Shown here one piece after another: positions 6,319 through 12,548 of a stretch of DNA of 12,548 nt. Source of the DNA: CAZISM01 sp964541895 (GTDB lineage: Bacteria; Zhuqueibacterota; Zhuqueibacteria; Residuimicrobiales; Residuimicrobiaceae); contig CAZISM010000146.1 in NCBI GenBank assembly GCA_964541895.1, forward strand, positions 1 through 12,548, read 5' to 3'. A program made the translations under genes and the position numbers. Within the stretch, counting starts at the first letter, position 1. Each line of letters starts with the position of its first letter. The notes under the pieces are model-generated. The model searched no databases and had not been told where the DNA came from. It was given only the letters and a program-made list of their open reading frames with translations.

Positions 6319-6509
6319 GCTTTCATGTCAAAGTTGATTATCATACTCGTTTAGTATAACTTTAAAAAGAACCTGCATCATCTGAAAAAAATCTTGTATA
6401 TTACTTTTAAAAGCCGACTTGTTCGCCGTATATTAAGTCAAAAGACTACGACGATTCCCCAAACAACGCTCTTTTTCTTTCCGAGATCGACTTTTTTTTA
6501 GCTTGCAAA
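6319..6509. other. AT-rich non-coding stretch
   Basis: I see no gene and no clear regulatory site. A small hairpin ATACT-CGTTT-AGTAT occurs at 6342-6356. The base composition is clearly AT-richer than the segment that follows. Confidence 0.5.
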
Positions 6510-6660
6510 ATGACTGCGGGTTTCGCGGAACGTAACCGGTGTCGCAGTGGTTGGGATAAGGGTGGAGGACCGGCCTCCGGTTAATACCTTGGTTCTGCCC
6601 GAGCGGAGCGAGGGCACAGGCACTCGATGCTCAGCCGATTGTTAGGCCACCGCTGTAAGG
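6510..6660. other. GC-rich structured segment, weak attC-like features
   Basis: An abrupt GC-rich island lies between AT-rich flanks and ahead of the 6772 gene. It holds ACCGG-CCT-CCGGT, GGAGG...CCTCC and TGCCC...GGGCA (enclosing GAGCGGAGCGA), and ends with CAGCCGATTGTTAGGCC. GTTAGGC (6638-6644) fits the integron R' consensus GTTRRRY, but a proper RYYYAAC partner upstream is missing (the closest is ACGTAAC near 6528). It might be a degraded integron recombination site or a structured RNA; neither is established. Confidence 0.3.
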
Positions 6661-6771
6661 GCATAGTATTGCATCATTTAGTACCCAAACCATGGATATT
6701 TGTAGGAATCTGTATTCTGAGCATCCGGAGGTTGTTTAGAGGATGAGGTAAAAAGTGATACGGAGGAAATA

Positions 6772-8283
6772 ATGATGAATAAATCACGTCGACATTTCAT
6801 AAAGACAAGTCAGGGCATTATTGGTCTGGCAATGGCGGCAAATGCTGGCGTAACTGGAAAAGCATTGGATGCTAGTCAGAATCAAGAAAGTGCAGCGGAA
6901 TCATCATCTTGCCCTGTCGATCCAAGCAAAGTGATTTTAACGTTCACATGTTCACAATGGTACAATATGCCAGATGCGATGCAGCGCATGGCCGAAGTGG
7001 TTCATGCAGAAGGCGTTCCGGTCAATTGGCAGCTTGGATTGGAAATAGCCAGAAAGCAACACGAGATCTTGACGGCGTTCCATGAAAAGTTCGGTGATGA
7101 CATTGTCGTTCATGGTCATGGCATTATACCTGACTTTGCAGAGTGGCGGAGACTGTTTCCGTGGTCGAAAATCAATATCGCAGGTGTTGCCCGTCACAAT
7201 AGCTCTAAAGAGCTTTCCCGTCGTGCGAAAAACAATATTGAGGGAGAATGGGGATTTTGTGATCAGCAAATTGGCGTCGATGGCATCACCCATTGGGGAT
7301 GTCCGTGGGGGATGTTCTATCTTTCGGAGAAGACCGAATTTACCCCAGCGCAGGGCAAGGCCGATATGGTCGGCATTCCCTGGACATTGCGTGATCTTCA
7401 TAAGGTATATCACACAGGTCAGGCCATCAACTTTGCTTTTGACCCGATAGAAATGATTCGCTCCCGGAACCTTGACTGGGGCAGGAACATTACCTACTTC
7501 CAGAAAGCTTTTGATGAACTGGTGGCCAATACACCCTGGAACGAACGTGTTTATTGCTGTTTGCATGAGGAAGCCAATGGGCCGTTTATTTTTCCAGGGA
7601 AACAGCGTTCTGACGAGGGTGCGGATAAGCGTGAGTCTGAGGCAATGTATGACATGATCGCGGCATGGCTTCGCTTTGCTAAACAGCGTGGCGCAACCGT
7701 GATGACGCTGCCTCAAGCAGTGGCCGATTATAAGGCGCAAAGCGGTGATCGGGTCATGCCGTCCACATTGTTGACGCGCGACAAATTCCATGGCCGCATT
7801 CGATATTATATTCCACCATTTCCTCCCGGAGTCAGAGCAGACGAATTTGGCACCGCAGGTCATCAGCCTGATACCCTTTTTCACTTTGATCAGGATTGCC
7901 AATTGGTTTTCGTTCATCCCGAAATACTGCCGCGTCACGTTCTCAATTATCAAGCTGAGCACGTCGTGGATCGATCCAAACCATATCCCAAAGAACAGGT
8001 ATTGCCTGCTTTGCTGGATTGGAAATGTTCTCGTAAAGATGATTTGCAACTGTATGAATATGTGATTCAAAAGTGGTATAATATGCCTTTTGGATTGGTT
8101 GAATGGGGGGATTTTGATGATTGGGAAATTGTGGAGACCAATGGGATTTCAGCAAAAATCATTAATCGACGTGCCCTCTTTTTGCGTGTCAATTTAACCA
8201 TTCAAGATACATCTAGGCAAAAGGCAAATGAGCAGGCGAATAAAGGGCAAGAGTTCTTTGTAAAGCTTCGCCGGACAACCTAA
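6772..8283 (+). CDS. Tat-leader protein of unknown function, possible deacetylase-like barrel
   Basis: A strong GGAGG (6762-6766) precedes two consecutive ATG codons (6772, 6775); the second has slightly better spacing. The 503-residue product starts with NKSRRHFIKTSQGIIGLAMA, a textbook Tat leader, followed by a Ser/Glu-rich linker and Cys47. The body begins VILTFTCSQWYNMP (54-67), then VPVNWQLGLEIARKQHEILT and DIVVHGHG (110-117). This strand-helix-His pattern recalls NodB-type polysaccharide deacetylases or GH57-like barrels, but the catalytic Asp-Asp after the first strand is absent (TFTCSQ). Other notable stretches are HWGCPWGMFYLSE, YCCLHEEANGPF and RIRYYIPPFPPG. The pentapeptide WYNMP occurs twice, at 63-67 and 435-439. 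It stands alone, flanked by decayed sequence, and its codon use is AT-richer than that of the neighbouring genes. I do not assign a function; a carbohydrate-active periplasmic enzyme is a guess. Confidence 0.8.
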   Translation: MMNKSRRHFIKTSQGIIGLAMAANAGVTGKALDASQNQESAAESSSCPVDPSKVILTFTCSQWYNMPDAMQRMAEVVHAEGVPVNWQLGLEIARKQHEILTAFHEKFGDDIVVHGHGIIPDFAEWRRLFPWSKINIAGVARHNSSKELSRRAKNNIEGEWGFCDQQIGVDGITHWGCPWGMFYLSEKTEFTPAQGKADMVGIPWTLRDLHKVYHTGQAINFAFDPIEMIRSRNLDWGRNITYFQKAFDELVANTPWNERVYCCLHEEANGPFIFPGKQRSDEGADKRESEAMYDMIAAWLRFAKQRGATVMTLPQAVADYKAQSGDRVMPSTLLTRDKFHGRIRYYIPPFPPGVRADEFGTAGHQPDTLFHFDQDCQLVFVHPEILPRHVLNYQAEHVVDRSKPYPKEQVLPALLDWKCSRKDDLQLYEYVIQKWYNMPFGLVEWGDFDDWEIVETNGISAKIINRRALFLRVNLTIQDTSRQKANEQANKGQEFFVKLRRTT

Positions 8284-8342
8284 ATTCGCCGTTCTGCTGG
8301 ATGCGCTTGTTGGGCAACCACTACTGGCAAATAGAACTCCCG

Positions 8343-8516
8343 CTACATATGAGCAACCCGGACTTGTGGTTCTGTGACCGTCATAAACTGGCCAGCCAAT
8401 CGCACCGCATAACCTTCGAGCAATCGCTGCACCGTTTCAATCTTTTTGCTGGCCCGTTCATCGTCTAGACGTAGACGAACGACACCCTTGTGCGGATGCC
8501 GTTCCCGGTATACCTT
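8343..8516 (-). pseudogene. C-terminal remnant of a DUF5615-type PIN-like toxin
   Basis: The - strand frame reads KVYRERHPHKGVVRLRLDDE, continues through KKIETVQRLLEGYAVRLAGQ and ends FMTVTEPQVRVAHM at TAG 8343. This matches the ending usual in DUF5615 (Mut7-C/PIN-like) toxins: a strand of the GVVxLR type, a helix with RLLE, then FVVVxxxRVRV. The frame is closed upstream by a stop (8517-8519), so the N-terminal catalytic half is gone. It is probably a relic of a second toxin-antitoxin pair. The family assignment is from memory of its pattern. Confidence 0.5.
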
Positions 8517-8590
8517 CTACGCAAAACTTTTTTTTCGCATTTGCACGATGGTTGTCCTTTTATCATATTTTCGGATATTCTGATTTTCAC

Positions 8591-8728
8591 AGTGGAAACC
8601 TGACGGCAAGGCATAGGCACAAGCGGCTTATGCGAAGGGGTATAGCGGCAGTCCGATGATATGCTGAAAATGGAGATCAAAGGCCGCCAGGGTTGAGGCG
8701 CTCTGCAGGGCCTGTGCTGAAATCCAGA
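8591..8728. repeat. vapC-tail direct repeat, copy 2
   Basis: This stretch is colinear over 138 bases with 5195-5332 in the same orientation, with a modest number of substitutions. The match breaks at AATCCAGA, where repeat R4 (GGCCTGTTT) follows at once. Confidence 0.85.
8628..8726 (-). pseudogene. Truncated vapC copy, last 32 codons
   Basis: The - strand reads WISAQALQSASTLAAFDLHF and ends IIGLPLYPFA before TAA (8628-8630). This corresponds to residues 99-130 of VapC at 5232-5624, with about four differences. Only one of the four PIN acidic residues (the Asp of FDLHF) remains, and the antitoxin gene is absent. The frame upstream runs into repeat R4, so it cannot give a working toxin. Confidence 0.85.
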
Positions 8729-8797
8729 GGCCTGTTTCAAAGGTTTTTTTCTTTAACACAATATATATAAATGAGTTGAGCTGGTATGACCCCAATT
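8729..8797. repeat. Dispersed repeat R4, copy 2
   Basis: GGCCTGTTT, then TTTAACACAATATATATAAA, ending GGTATGACCCCAATT: 69 bases that match 6248-6318 in the same orientation. The left edge abuts the vapC tail and the right edge abuts the frameshifted gene remnant at 8798-9064. Confidence 0.8.
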
Positions 8798-9064
8798 CCC
8801 AACCCGCAATTTTATTTAGCCAAATATCCAGGTCCGCTCCGATCTGATCCGCGCTATTTGAAGACAATAGCCCTGATTTGTTTTGATATGGATTGATATG
8901 CAGTATCTTCACAAAATCCAATAGAGAACTTTTGGGGTACAATTGTCAAATTTACCGTTTGGAGCACCTTCATATGAAAAATAATAATTGCTGTCAGCTT
9001 TTATAACCTCCATTGTTGCATGATCAGGAAAGAATGTCCAGGTACACTCATAGCCATTCTTTTC
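8798..9064 (-). pseudogene. Frameshifted remnant of an unknown gene
   Basis: The - strand reads EKNGYECTWTFFPDHATMEV, then YYFSYEGAPNGKFDN, in one frame (9064 to about 8940). It continues in the neighbouring frame as YPKSSLLDFVKILHINPYQN and SADQIGADLDIWLNKIAGWE down to repeat R4. The switch lies at a CCCC/AAAA run (TGTACCCCAAAA, 8934-8945), as expected for a one-base indel. Both halves look like real protein, with aromatic-rich, low-bias composition. A stop codon precedes the first half and no start is visible, and the C-terminus is cut by R4. I do not recognise the family. Confidence 0.5.
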
Positions 9065-9195
9065 TCAGGATATAATCAGTTTATCATCATCACGGCTCGG
9101 CTGGTTTTGTATCAAGTATACGAAAAAGAGGGCCTTCTGTTACTTTTATAAAATATCAGTGCGAGGAAAAACAGAAAAAAGAATGTTTAGAAAAT

Positions 9196-10902
9196 TCAGT
9201 GTTCTACCTTGCCTCTCTCGTTCAGAAACTGCTCCACCGCTTGCTCGATAGTCGGAAAGAACTTTTCCATACCGAATTTGCCGAACAGGCCATATTGTTT
9301 CAACCGATCCTTGACCGGATCCTTCATTTCTGCGAAACACAGTTCCACACCGGCTTGATGCAATTGGTTGTCCAGCTCTACCAGCATGTCCGCAGCGGTC
9401 AGATCGATGTCCGTGACCGGTTCTGCCGCCACCACAATCCGGCGAGTCGGTGTTTTGGCGTTGGCAACGGCCGCCAGTACTTTTTCCAGAAAAATTTCTG
9501 CATTGGCGAAAAACAACGGCGCGTCCCAGCGAAACAGCACCAGGCCCGGTATCTGTTGGGCTTCAGGGTAACGGGAGATATCGTGGTAACCGGACACTTT
9601 AGCCGGCCTGCCGAGGATGGCATGATACGGCCGCCAGGCGCGCCAGATGAGGCCCAACAGCGCCAGCGCCACAGCGATAAAAATTCCCTGAATCACGCCG
9701 AGAAAAGCCACGCCGACAAAACAGATCAAGGATAAAAAGAATTCGCTGCTGCGCATGTGATAGAGCCGGAGCACACCGCGAATATCTACAATGCCCAGGC
9801 AGGCCGCGATAACGACAGCGCCCAGAGCAGCCAGCGGCAGGTTGCGCAATAGCCCTGGAGCAAAGATCAACAACAGGGCAATGCACAACGCGCCCACCAA
9901 TCCGGTGATTTGCGATTTGGCGCCGGCGGATTCGGCCACCGGTGTGCGTGACGAACTGCTACTGACCGGAAATCCCTGGAACAAACCGGTTGCCACATCC
10001 GCAATACCCAAAGCGATAAACTCCTGATTCTCGTCACAGCGGTAACCGGCGCGCATGGCAAAGGTGCGCGACAGCACGCTCATCTCGGCGAACGAAACCA
10101 GCGCAATGGCTGCAGCGCCGAGCAACAACGAGCCCCACTCTTCTACAGGTACAGAGGGTAGAATCAATGACGGCAATCCTTGCGGCAGAGCGCCGACCAC
10201 GGCAACGCCGTTTTGTGCTGCTAAATCGAACCATCCAGTTGCCAGAGTAGCCGCGACCACGGCAAGCAACACGCCGGGAATCCGCGGCAGCCATTGTTTG
10301 CACGCCAGAATGACGATCATACTGGAAATGCCGATCAGTGCACTTGCACCATGAATGCCGTTCTGTACCAGGCTTTGCACCAGAGCGACCATTTCCTCAA
10401 CCAGGCTATCTGCATGGACCGAAAATCCCAATAGTTTGGGCAATTGGCCGATGATTACCGTGAGGGCAATGCCGTTCAGATAACCGTAACGCACCGGTTT
10501 GGAGAGCAGATCGGTGATGAATCCCAATTTGAGCAAGCCGGCAGCAATGCCGAGCAACCCGGTCATGATGGAGAGCATGCCGGCCAGCGCAATGGCGCGC
10601 TCCGGACTGCCGGCGGCCAGCGGCAACACCGTGGCCGCGATCATGGCAGCCAGTGCCGAATCAGGGCCGAGAATGAGAATGCGATTGGGGCCGAAAATCG
10701 CATAAGCGATCAGCGGGACAATGGTGGCGTATAAACCGTATATAGCGGACAAGCCGGCTGCCTGGGCGTAGCCCATGCCGACAGGAACCAGAATGGCGGT
10801 AAGGGTGAGACCGGCGACGAGGTCTTTGAAAAACCAGGACGGCCGATAGCCGCGTAAATTCTGAACAATCGGCAGCCAACTCTTATTTTCGGATGCAATC
10901 AA
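9196..10902 (-). CDS. SulP-family anion transporter with STAS domain
   Basis: This 568-residue inner-membrane protein belongs to the SulP/SLC26 family (uptake of sulfate, bicarbonate or similar anions). The N-terminus has the family signature LVPVGMGYAQAAGLSAIYGL (about 40-59), then FGPNRILILGPDSALAAMIA. Ten or more hydrophobic helices follow to about residue 425, including GFPVSSSSSRTPVAESAGAK near the transport site. A C-terminal STAS domain (about 445-560) starts IPGLVLFRWDAPLFFANAEI and contains VTDIDLTAADMLVELDNQL, and it regulates the carrier. The frame opens with TTG 10902 (IASENKSWLP follows); a stop lies five codons upstream and no ATG or GTG fits, so the start is TTG or the CTG at 10914. 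The Shine-Dalgarno is weak. No neighbouring gene indicates the anion. A possible promoter is at 11035-11063. Confidence 0.92.
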   Translation of the reverse strand: MIASENKSWLPIVQNLRGYRPSWFFKDLVAGLTLTAILVPVGMGYAQAAGLSAIYGLYATIVPLIAYAIFGPNRILILGPDSALAAMIAATVLPLAAGSPERAIALAGMLSIMTGLLGIAAGLLKLGFITDLLSKPVRYGYLNGIALTVIIGQLPKLLGFSVHADSLVEEMVALVQSLVQNGIHGASALIGISSMIVILACKQWLPRIPGVLLAVVAATLATGWFDLAAQNGVAVVGALPQGLPSLILPSVPVEEWGSLLLGAAAIALVSFAEMSVLSRTFAMRAGYRCDENQEFIALGIADVATGLFQGFPVSSSSSRTPVAESAGAKSQITGLVGALCIALLLIFAPGLLRNLPLAALGAVVIAACLGIVDIRGVLRLYHMRSSEFFLSLICFVGVAFLGVIQGIFIAVALALLGLIWRAWRPYHAILGRPAKVSGYHDISRYPEAQQIPGLVLFRWDAPLFFANAEIFLEKVLAAVANAKTPTRRIVVAAEPVTDIDLTAADMLVELDNQLHQAGVELCFAEMKDPVKDRLKQYGLFGKFGMEKFFPTIEQAVEQFLNERGKVEH

Positions 10903-11166
10903 TGCGAAATCCAGTTAAATGGATAGGAATTTTGATTTATCCCAGATTGCAAAAAAAAGGCAAACACCCTCGCCCATCGCCATTTCCGGCCACAAAGCCA
11001 TCCATGAGGCCCTCTTTTCCTCTCACGAACCAGAATAGTAGCATTTTAAGCGGACAAAATCAAACAAAAATTCATAAAGATTGCAAATAGGCGAGAGCGC
11101 TATGGTGAGACATGGCGCAGCAGCAAAACGTGATTGCAAATAAAACGGGAATAATCAGATACAGTC
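10903..11166. other. Intergenic stretch upstream of the SulP gene
   Basis: No gene is supported here. It contains a possible - strand promoter (11035-11063) and the 11-base direct repeat GATTGCAAATA at 11079-11089 and 11132-11142, with a related GATTGCAAA at 10945-10953. Their role is unknown. Confidence 0.4.
11035..11063 (-). promoter_or_regulatory. Candidate sigma-70 promoter for the SulP gene
   Basis: On the - strand TTGATT (11058-11063) and TACTAT (11035-11040) are separated by exactly 17 bases. Each matches the consensus at four of six positions. It lies about 130 bases upstream of the SulP start. Confidence 0.3.
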
Positions 11167-11208
11167 GCGGTCAAAAAACCATCCTCTGTCAAGCGCCGGA
11201 TACCCAGC
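11167..11208. repeat. Dispersed repeat A, copy 2
   Basis: Matches 4471-4512 in the same orientation, almost perfectly over CCATCCTCTGTCAAGCG and CGGATACCCAGC. The isomerase fragment begins a few bases to its right, and repeat B copy 2 closes the unit at 11573-11738. Confidence 0.75.
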
Positions 11209-11211
11209 TCT

Positions 11212-11568
11212 TCAGAGGGTGCCAATCGCCAGCATCGTGCTGGACGAGCGCATGTCGCACTCGCAGCCGCCGACCAGCCCTTCGTTATTCAGTTCATAAA
11301 AACCGAGGCACGGGTAGGCGTGAATGTGCCCGCCGTAAAATCCGCCGAGGCAATTGATGGTAATCCCGCTGGCGCCGTGTTGTTGCAGCACGGATTTCAT
11401 GCCGAGATACATCGCCGCCGAGGTTTCCAGCGTCTCGCGCGAAACATCGCGAATGACTTTGGCGCGGGCTTGCCAGGTATCGGCAACCGCTTTGGCGGCA
11501 TCGCGGTCGGCGGCGGCCCAGGCTTCGTTTACTTCGCTGAACGGAATATAGTCCACCTGAATGCCCAT
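11212..11568 (-). pseudogene. Internal fragment of a sugar isomerase gene, duplicated
   Basis: The - strand reads MGIQVDYIPFSEVNEAW, continues through SAAMYLGMKSVLQQHGASG and ends CDMRSSSTMLAIGTL at TGA 11212. From about 11477 leftward it is nearly identical to the gene at 11845-12548 (about 95 percent by eye); its far end covers sequence beyond the right edge of the window. The similarity ends at TMLAIG, where the intact gene continues ALSGGRPGYISDP, so the C-terminal half is missing. At the other end it joins repeat B in frame, creating a chimeric 145-codon frame from ATG 11649 whose first 27 codons are repeat sequence. A functional product is unlikely. Confidence 0.85.
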
Positions 11569-11572
11569 CGTT

Positions 11573-11738
11573 TCGCTCTCGTTCACAAGCTCGAGAGACT
11601 GGGTGAAAGAGATCATGCGCGGAAATTCTTGCGTCATAGCATAAATCAATTCGCGTGATGATCACCCGGTCTCGGTGCTTGGGAACGCACTTGTCAACAA
11701 AGCTCTGCTTTGCGAGCAAGCGCGTGACAGGAAGCAGT
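11573..11738. repeat. Dispersed structured repeat B, copy 2, MITE-like
   Basis: Same length and orientation as 4961-5126. The left arm is degraded (GTTCACAAGC against GTTCCCAAGC) while the right arm GCTTGGGAAC is intact, and the outer stem of the second hairpin has a mismatch (TGACAGG). Copy 1 therefore preserves the structure better. It separates the isomerase fragment from the fuller isomerase gene. Confidence 0.85.
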
Positions 11739-11755
11739 GCTTCTGACCACAATGG

Positions 11756-11781
11756 GGTTCCCTGGCCAGAGCTTGGGAACC
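11756..11781. repeat. Extra GTTCCC/GGGAAC hairpin next to repeat B
   Basis: GGTTCCC (11756-11762) pairs with GGGAACC (11775-11781). The GCTTGGGAAC half is the same 10-mer as the right arm of repeat B, so this looks like a solo arm pair of the same element family, 18 bases from copy 2. Confidence 0.65.
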
Positions 11782-11783
11782 AG

Positions 11784-11811
11784 AAGAAAAGGGCCGGCGT
11801 GGTGCCGACCC
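11784..11811 (-). terminator. Rho-independent terminator of the isomerase gene
   Basis: On the - strand GGGTCGGC (11804-11811), a 5-base loop and GCCGGCCC (11791-11798) form an 8-bp stem with one G-T pair. TTTTCTT follows (11784-11790). It sits about 35 bases after the stop codon of the isomerase gene, which is on the same strand. Confidence 0.8.
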
Positions 11812-11844
11812 TGTTTCAATGACTCACTGCGTGGCTGACTTCGC

Positions 11845-12548
11845 TTACGCTTCTTCCACCACCTTCCAACCGATGGCGTCCGCAAAAGCGTAAACGGGTT
11901 CCTTCAGATCACCGTAAAACGTCACGCGGTGCCAGCCCCACTGGTCCCATTCCCGGAACAGCTTTTCAATATCGCCCACCGGCTCGGCGCAAAGCTTGGT
12001 GCGGCAGGCGCGGTCGTCCGGATCATTCGCCACGGCTTTGCCGCGATGAAGCAGAATTTCCTGGCGCTTGTAGTCGCACTCCACCGTCGTGGTCATGTAT
12101 CCCACTGGCATCAGCGAACGCACTGAAGCCCCCTGGCGATCTTCGGAGTGGGTGAGAATTTCCATTGGATTCGTGTTCCCCTGCGGTCCAAACACCTTGT
12201 CCGCGGCCACACAGTGGGCGTAAATGATTTGCCTTTTGGCTGTGTCAATCACCGGGTCGGAAATGTAGCCGGGGCGCCCGCCGCTGAGGGCGCCAATCGC
12301 CAGCATCGTGCTGGCCGAGCGCACATCGCACTCGCAGCCGCCGACCAGCCCTTCGTTGTTCAGTTCGTAAAAGCCCAGACACGGGTAAGCGTGAATGTGC
12401 CCGCCGTAAAATCCGCCGAGGCAATTGATGGTAATTCCGCTGGCGCCGTGTTTTTGCAGCACGGATTTCATGCCGAGATACATCGCCGCCGAGGTTTCCA
12501 GCGTCTCGCGCGAAACATCGCGAATGACTTTGGCGCGGGCTTGCCAGG
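11845..12548 (-). CDS. L-fucose/L-arabinose isomerase-like sugar isomerase, C-terminal part
   Basis: The frame is open to the right edge and ends at TAA 11845-11847, giving about 234 visible residues. Characteristic stretches are GITINCLGGFYGGHIHAYPC, LNNEGLVGGCECD, YISDPVIDTAKRQIIYAHC, HSEDRQGASVRSLMPVG, ACRTKLCAE and WGWHRVTFYGDLKEPV near the C-terminus. They fit proteins with the FucI/AraA fold that interconvert aldoses and ketoses in the cytoplasm using a divalent metal. The Glu/Asp of CECD and the His of GWHRVT are plausible metal ligands by analogy with L-fucose isomerase, but the true substrate is not known for this branch. The gene ends in a good terminator (11784-11811). Its N-terminal half lies outside the window. 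A broken copy of its middle lies downstream at 11212-11568. Confidence 0.78.
   Translation of the reverse strand, partial: WQARAKVIRDVSRETLETSAAMYLGMKSVLQKHGASGITINCLGGFYGGHIHAYPCLGFYELNNEGLVGGCECDVRSASTMLAIGALSGGRPGYISDPVIDTAKRQIIYAHCVAADKVFGPQGNTNPMEILTHSEDRQGASVRSLMPVGYMTTTVECDYKRQEILLHRGKAVANDPDDRACRTKLCAEPVGDIEKLFREWDQWGWHRVTFYGDLKEPVYAFADAIGWKVVEEA

Noticed and set aside
6692..6739. A 15-codon frame (starting MDICRN) just upstream of the 6772 gene
   Set aside because: No ribosome binding site precedes it and nothing suggests attenuation; too short to support alone.
6952..8070. A 372-codon open frame on the - strand opposite the 6772 gene
   Set aside because: It mirrors the + strand gene, has no ribosome binding site and no protein family pattern; the + strand product has a Tat leader and strong GGAGG.
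11294..11752. Open frames crossing repeat B (also 4795-5107 in copy 1)
   Set aside because: They follow the repeat sequence in several frames in both copies and join unrelated sequence at its ends; the hairpin structure, not a protein, explains the conservation.

Overview
The window looks like chromosomal DNA from an uncultured, probably Gram-negative bacterium of middling GC content. The basis is an ABC permease followed by an AttH-type lipocalin protein, two Tat-type leaders, a NapH-like membrane ferredoxin and a SulP transporter. The mix recalls candidate-phylum genomes (KSB1 or planctomycete-like), but the sequence does not fix the taxon. There are no rRNA, tRNA, CRISPR or transposase genes.

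Layout. Bases 1-1437 (+) hold the end of an FtsX-type ABC permease and an AttH/CrtC-type lipocalin protein, forming the tail of an export operon. Bases 1671-4138 (-) are a two-gene operon: a Tat-leader FAD-dependent oxidoreductase and, overlapping it by ATGA, a membrane polyferredoxin with six cysteine clusters, plausibly a redox pair. Bases 4139-5231 have no intact gene but contain repeats, hairpins and a fragment of a second attH gene. Bases 5232-5872 (-) are a VapBC toxin-antitoxin pair. Bases 5873-6771 are non-coding, with a strong hairpin terminator, a 71-bp repeat and a GC-rich structured stretch. Bases 6772-8283 (+) encode a Tat-leader protein of unknown function. Bases 8284-9195 are a gene graveyard: a PIN-like toxin remnant, a vapC tail, the second copy of the 71-bp repeat and a frameshifted unknown gene. 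Bases 9196-10902 (-) encode a SulP-family anion transporter. Bases 10903-12548 hold a broken copy of a sugar isomerase gene, a 166-bp structured repeat and the 3' part of the apparently intact isomerase gene, which runs off the right edge.

The main theme is repeat-driven rearrangement. Three duplicated gene pieces (attH tail, vapC tail, isomerase middle) each have a fuller relative inside the window. Two of them, the attH and isomerase fragments, lie between the same left repeat (about 42 bp, called A here) and right repeat (166 bp, called B here). The third, the vapC tail, is fused directly to the 71-bp repeat (called R4 here) that lies upstream of the intact vapBC, as if a whole vapBC module had been copied and then deleted internally. 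All repeat comparisons were made by eye.
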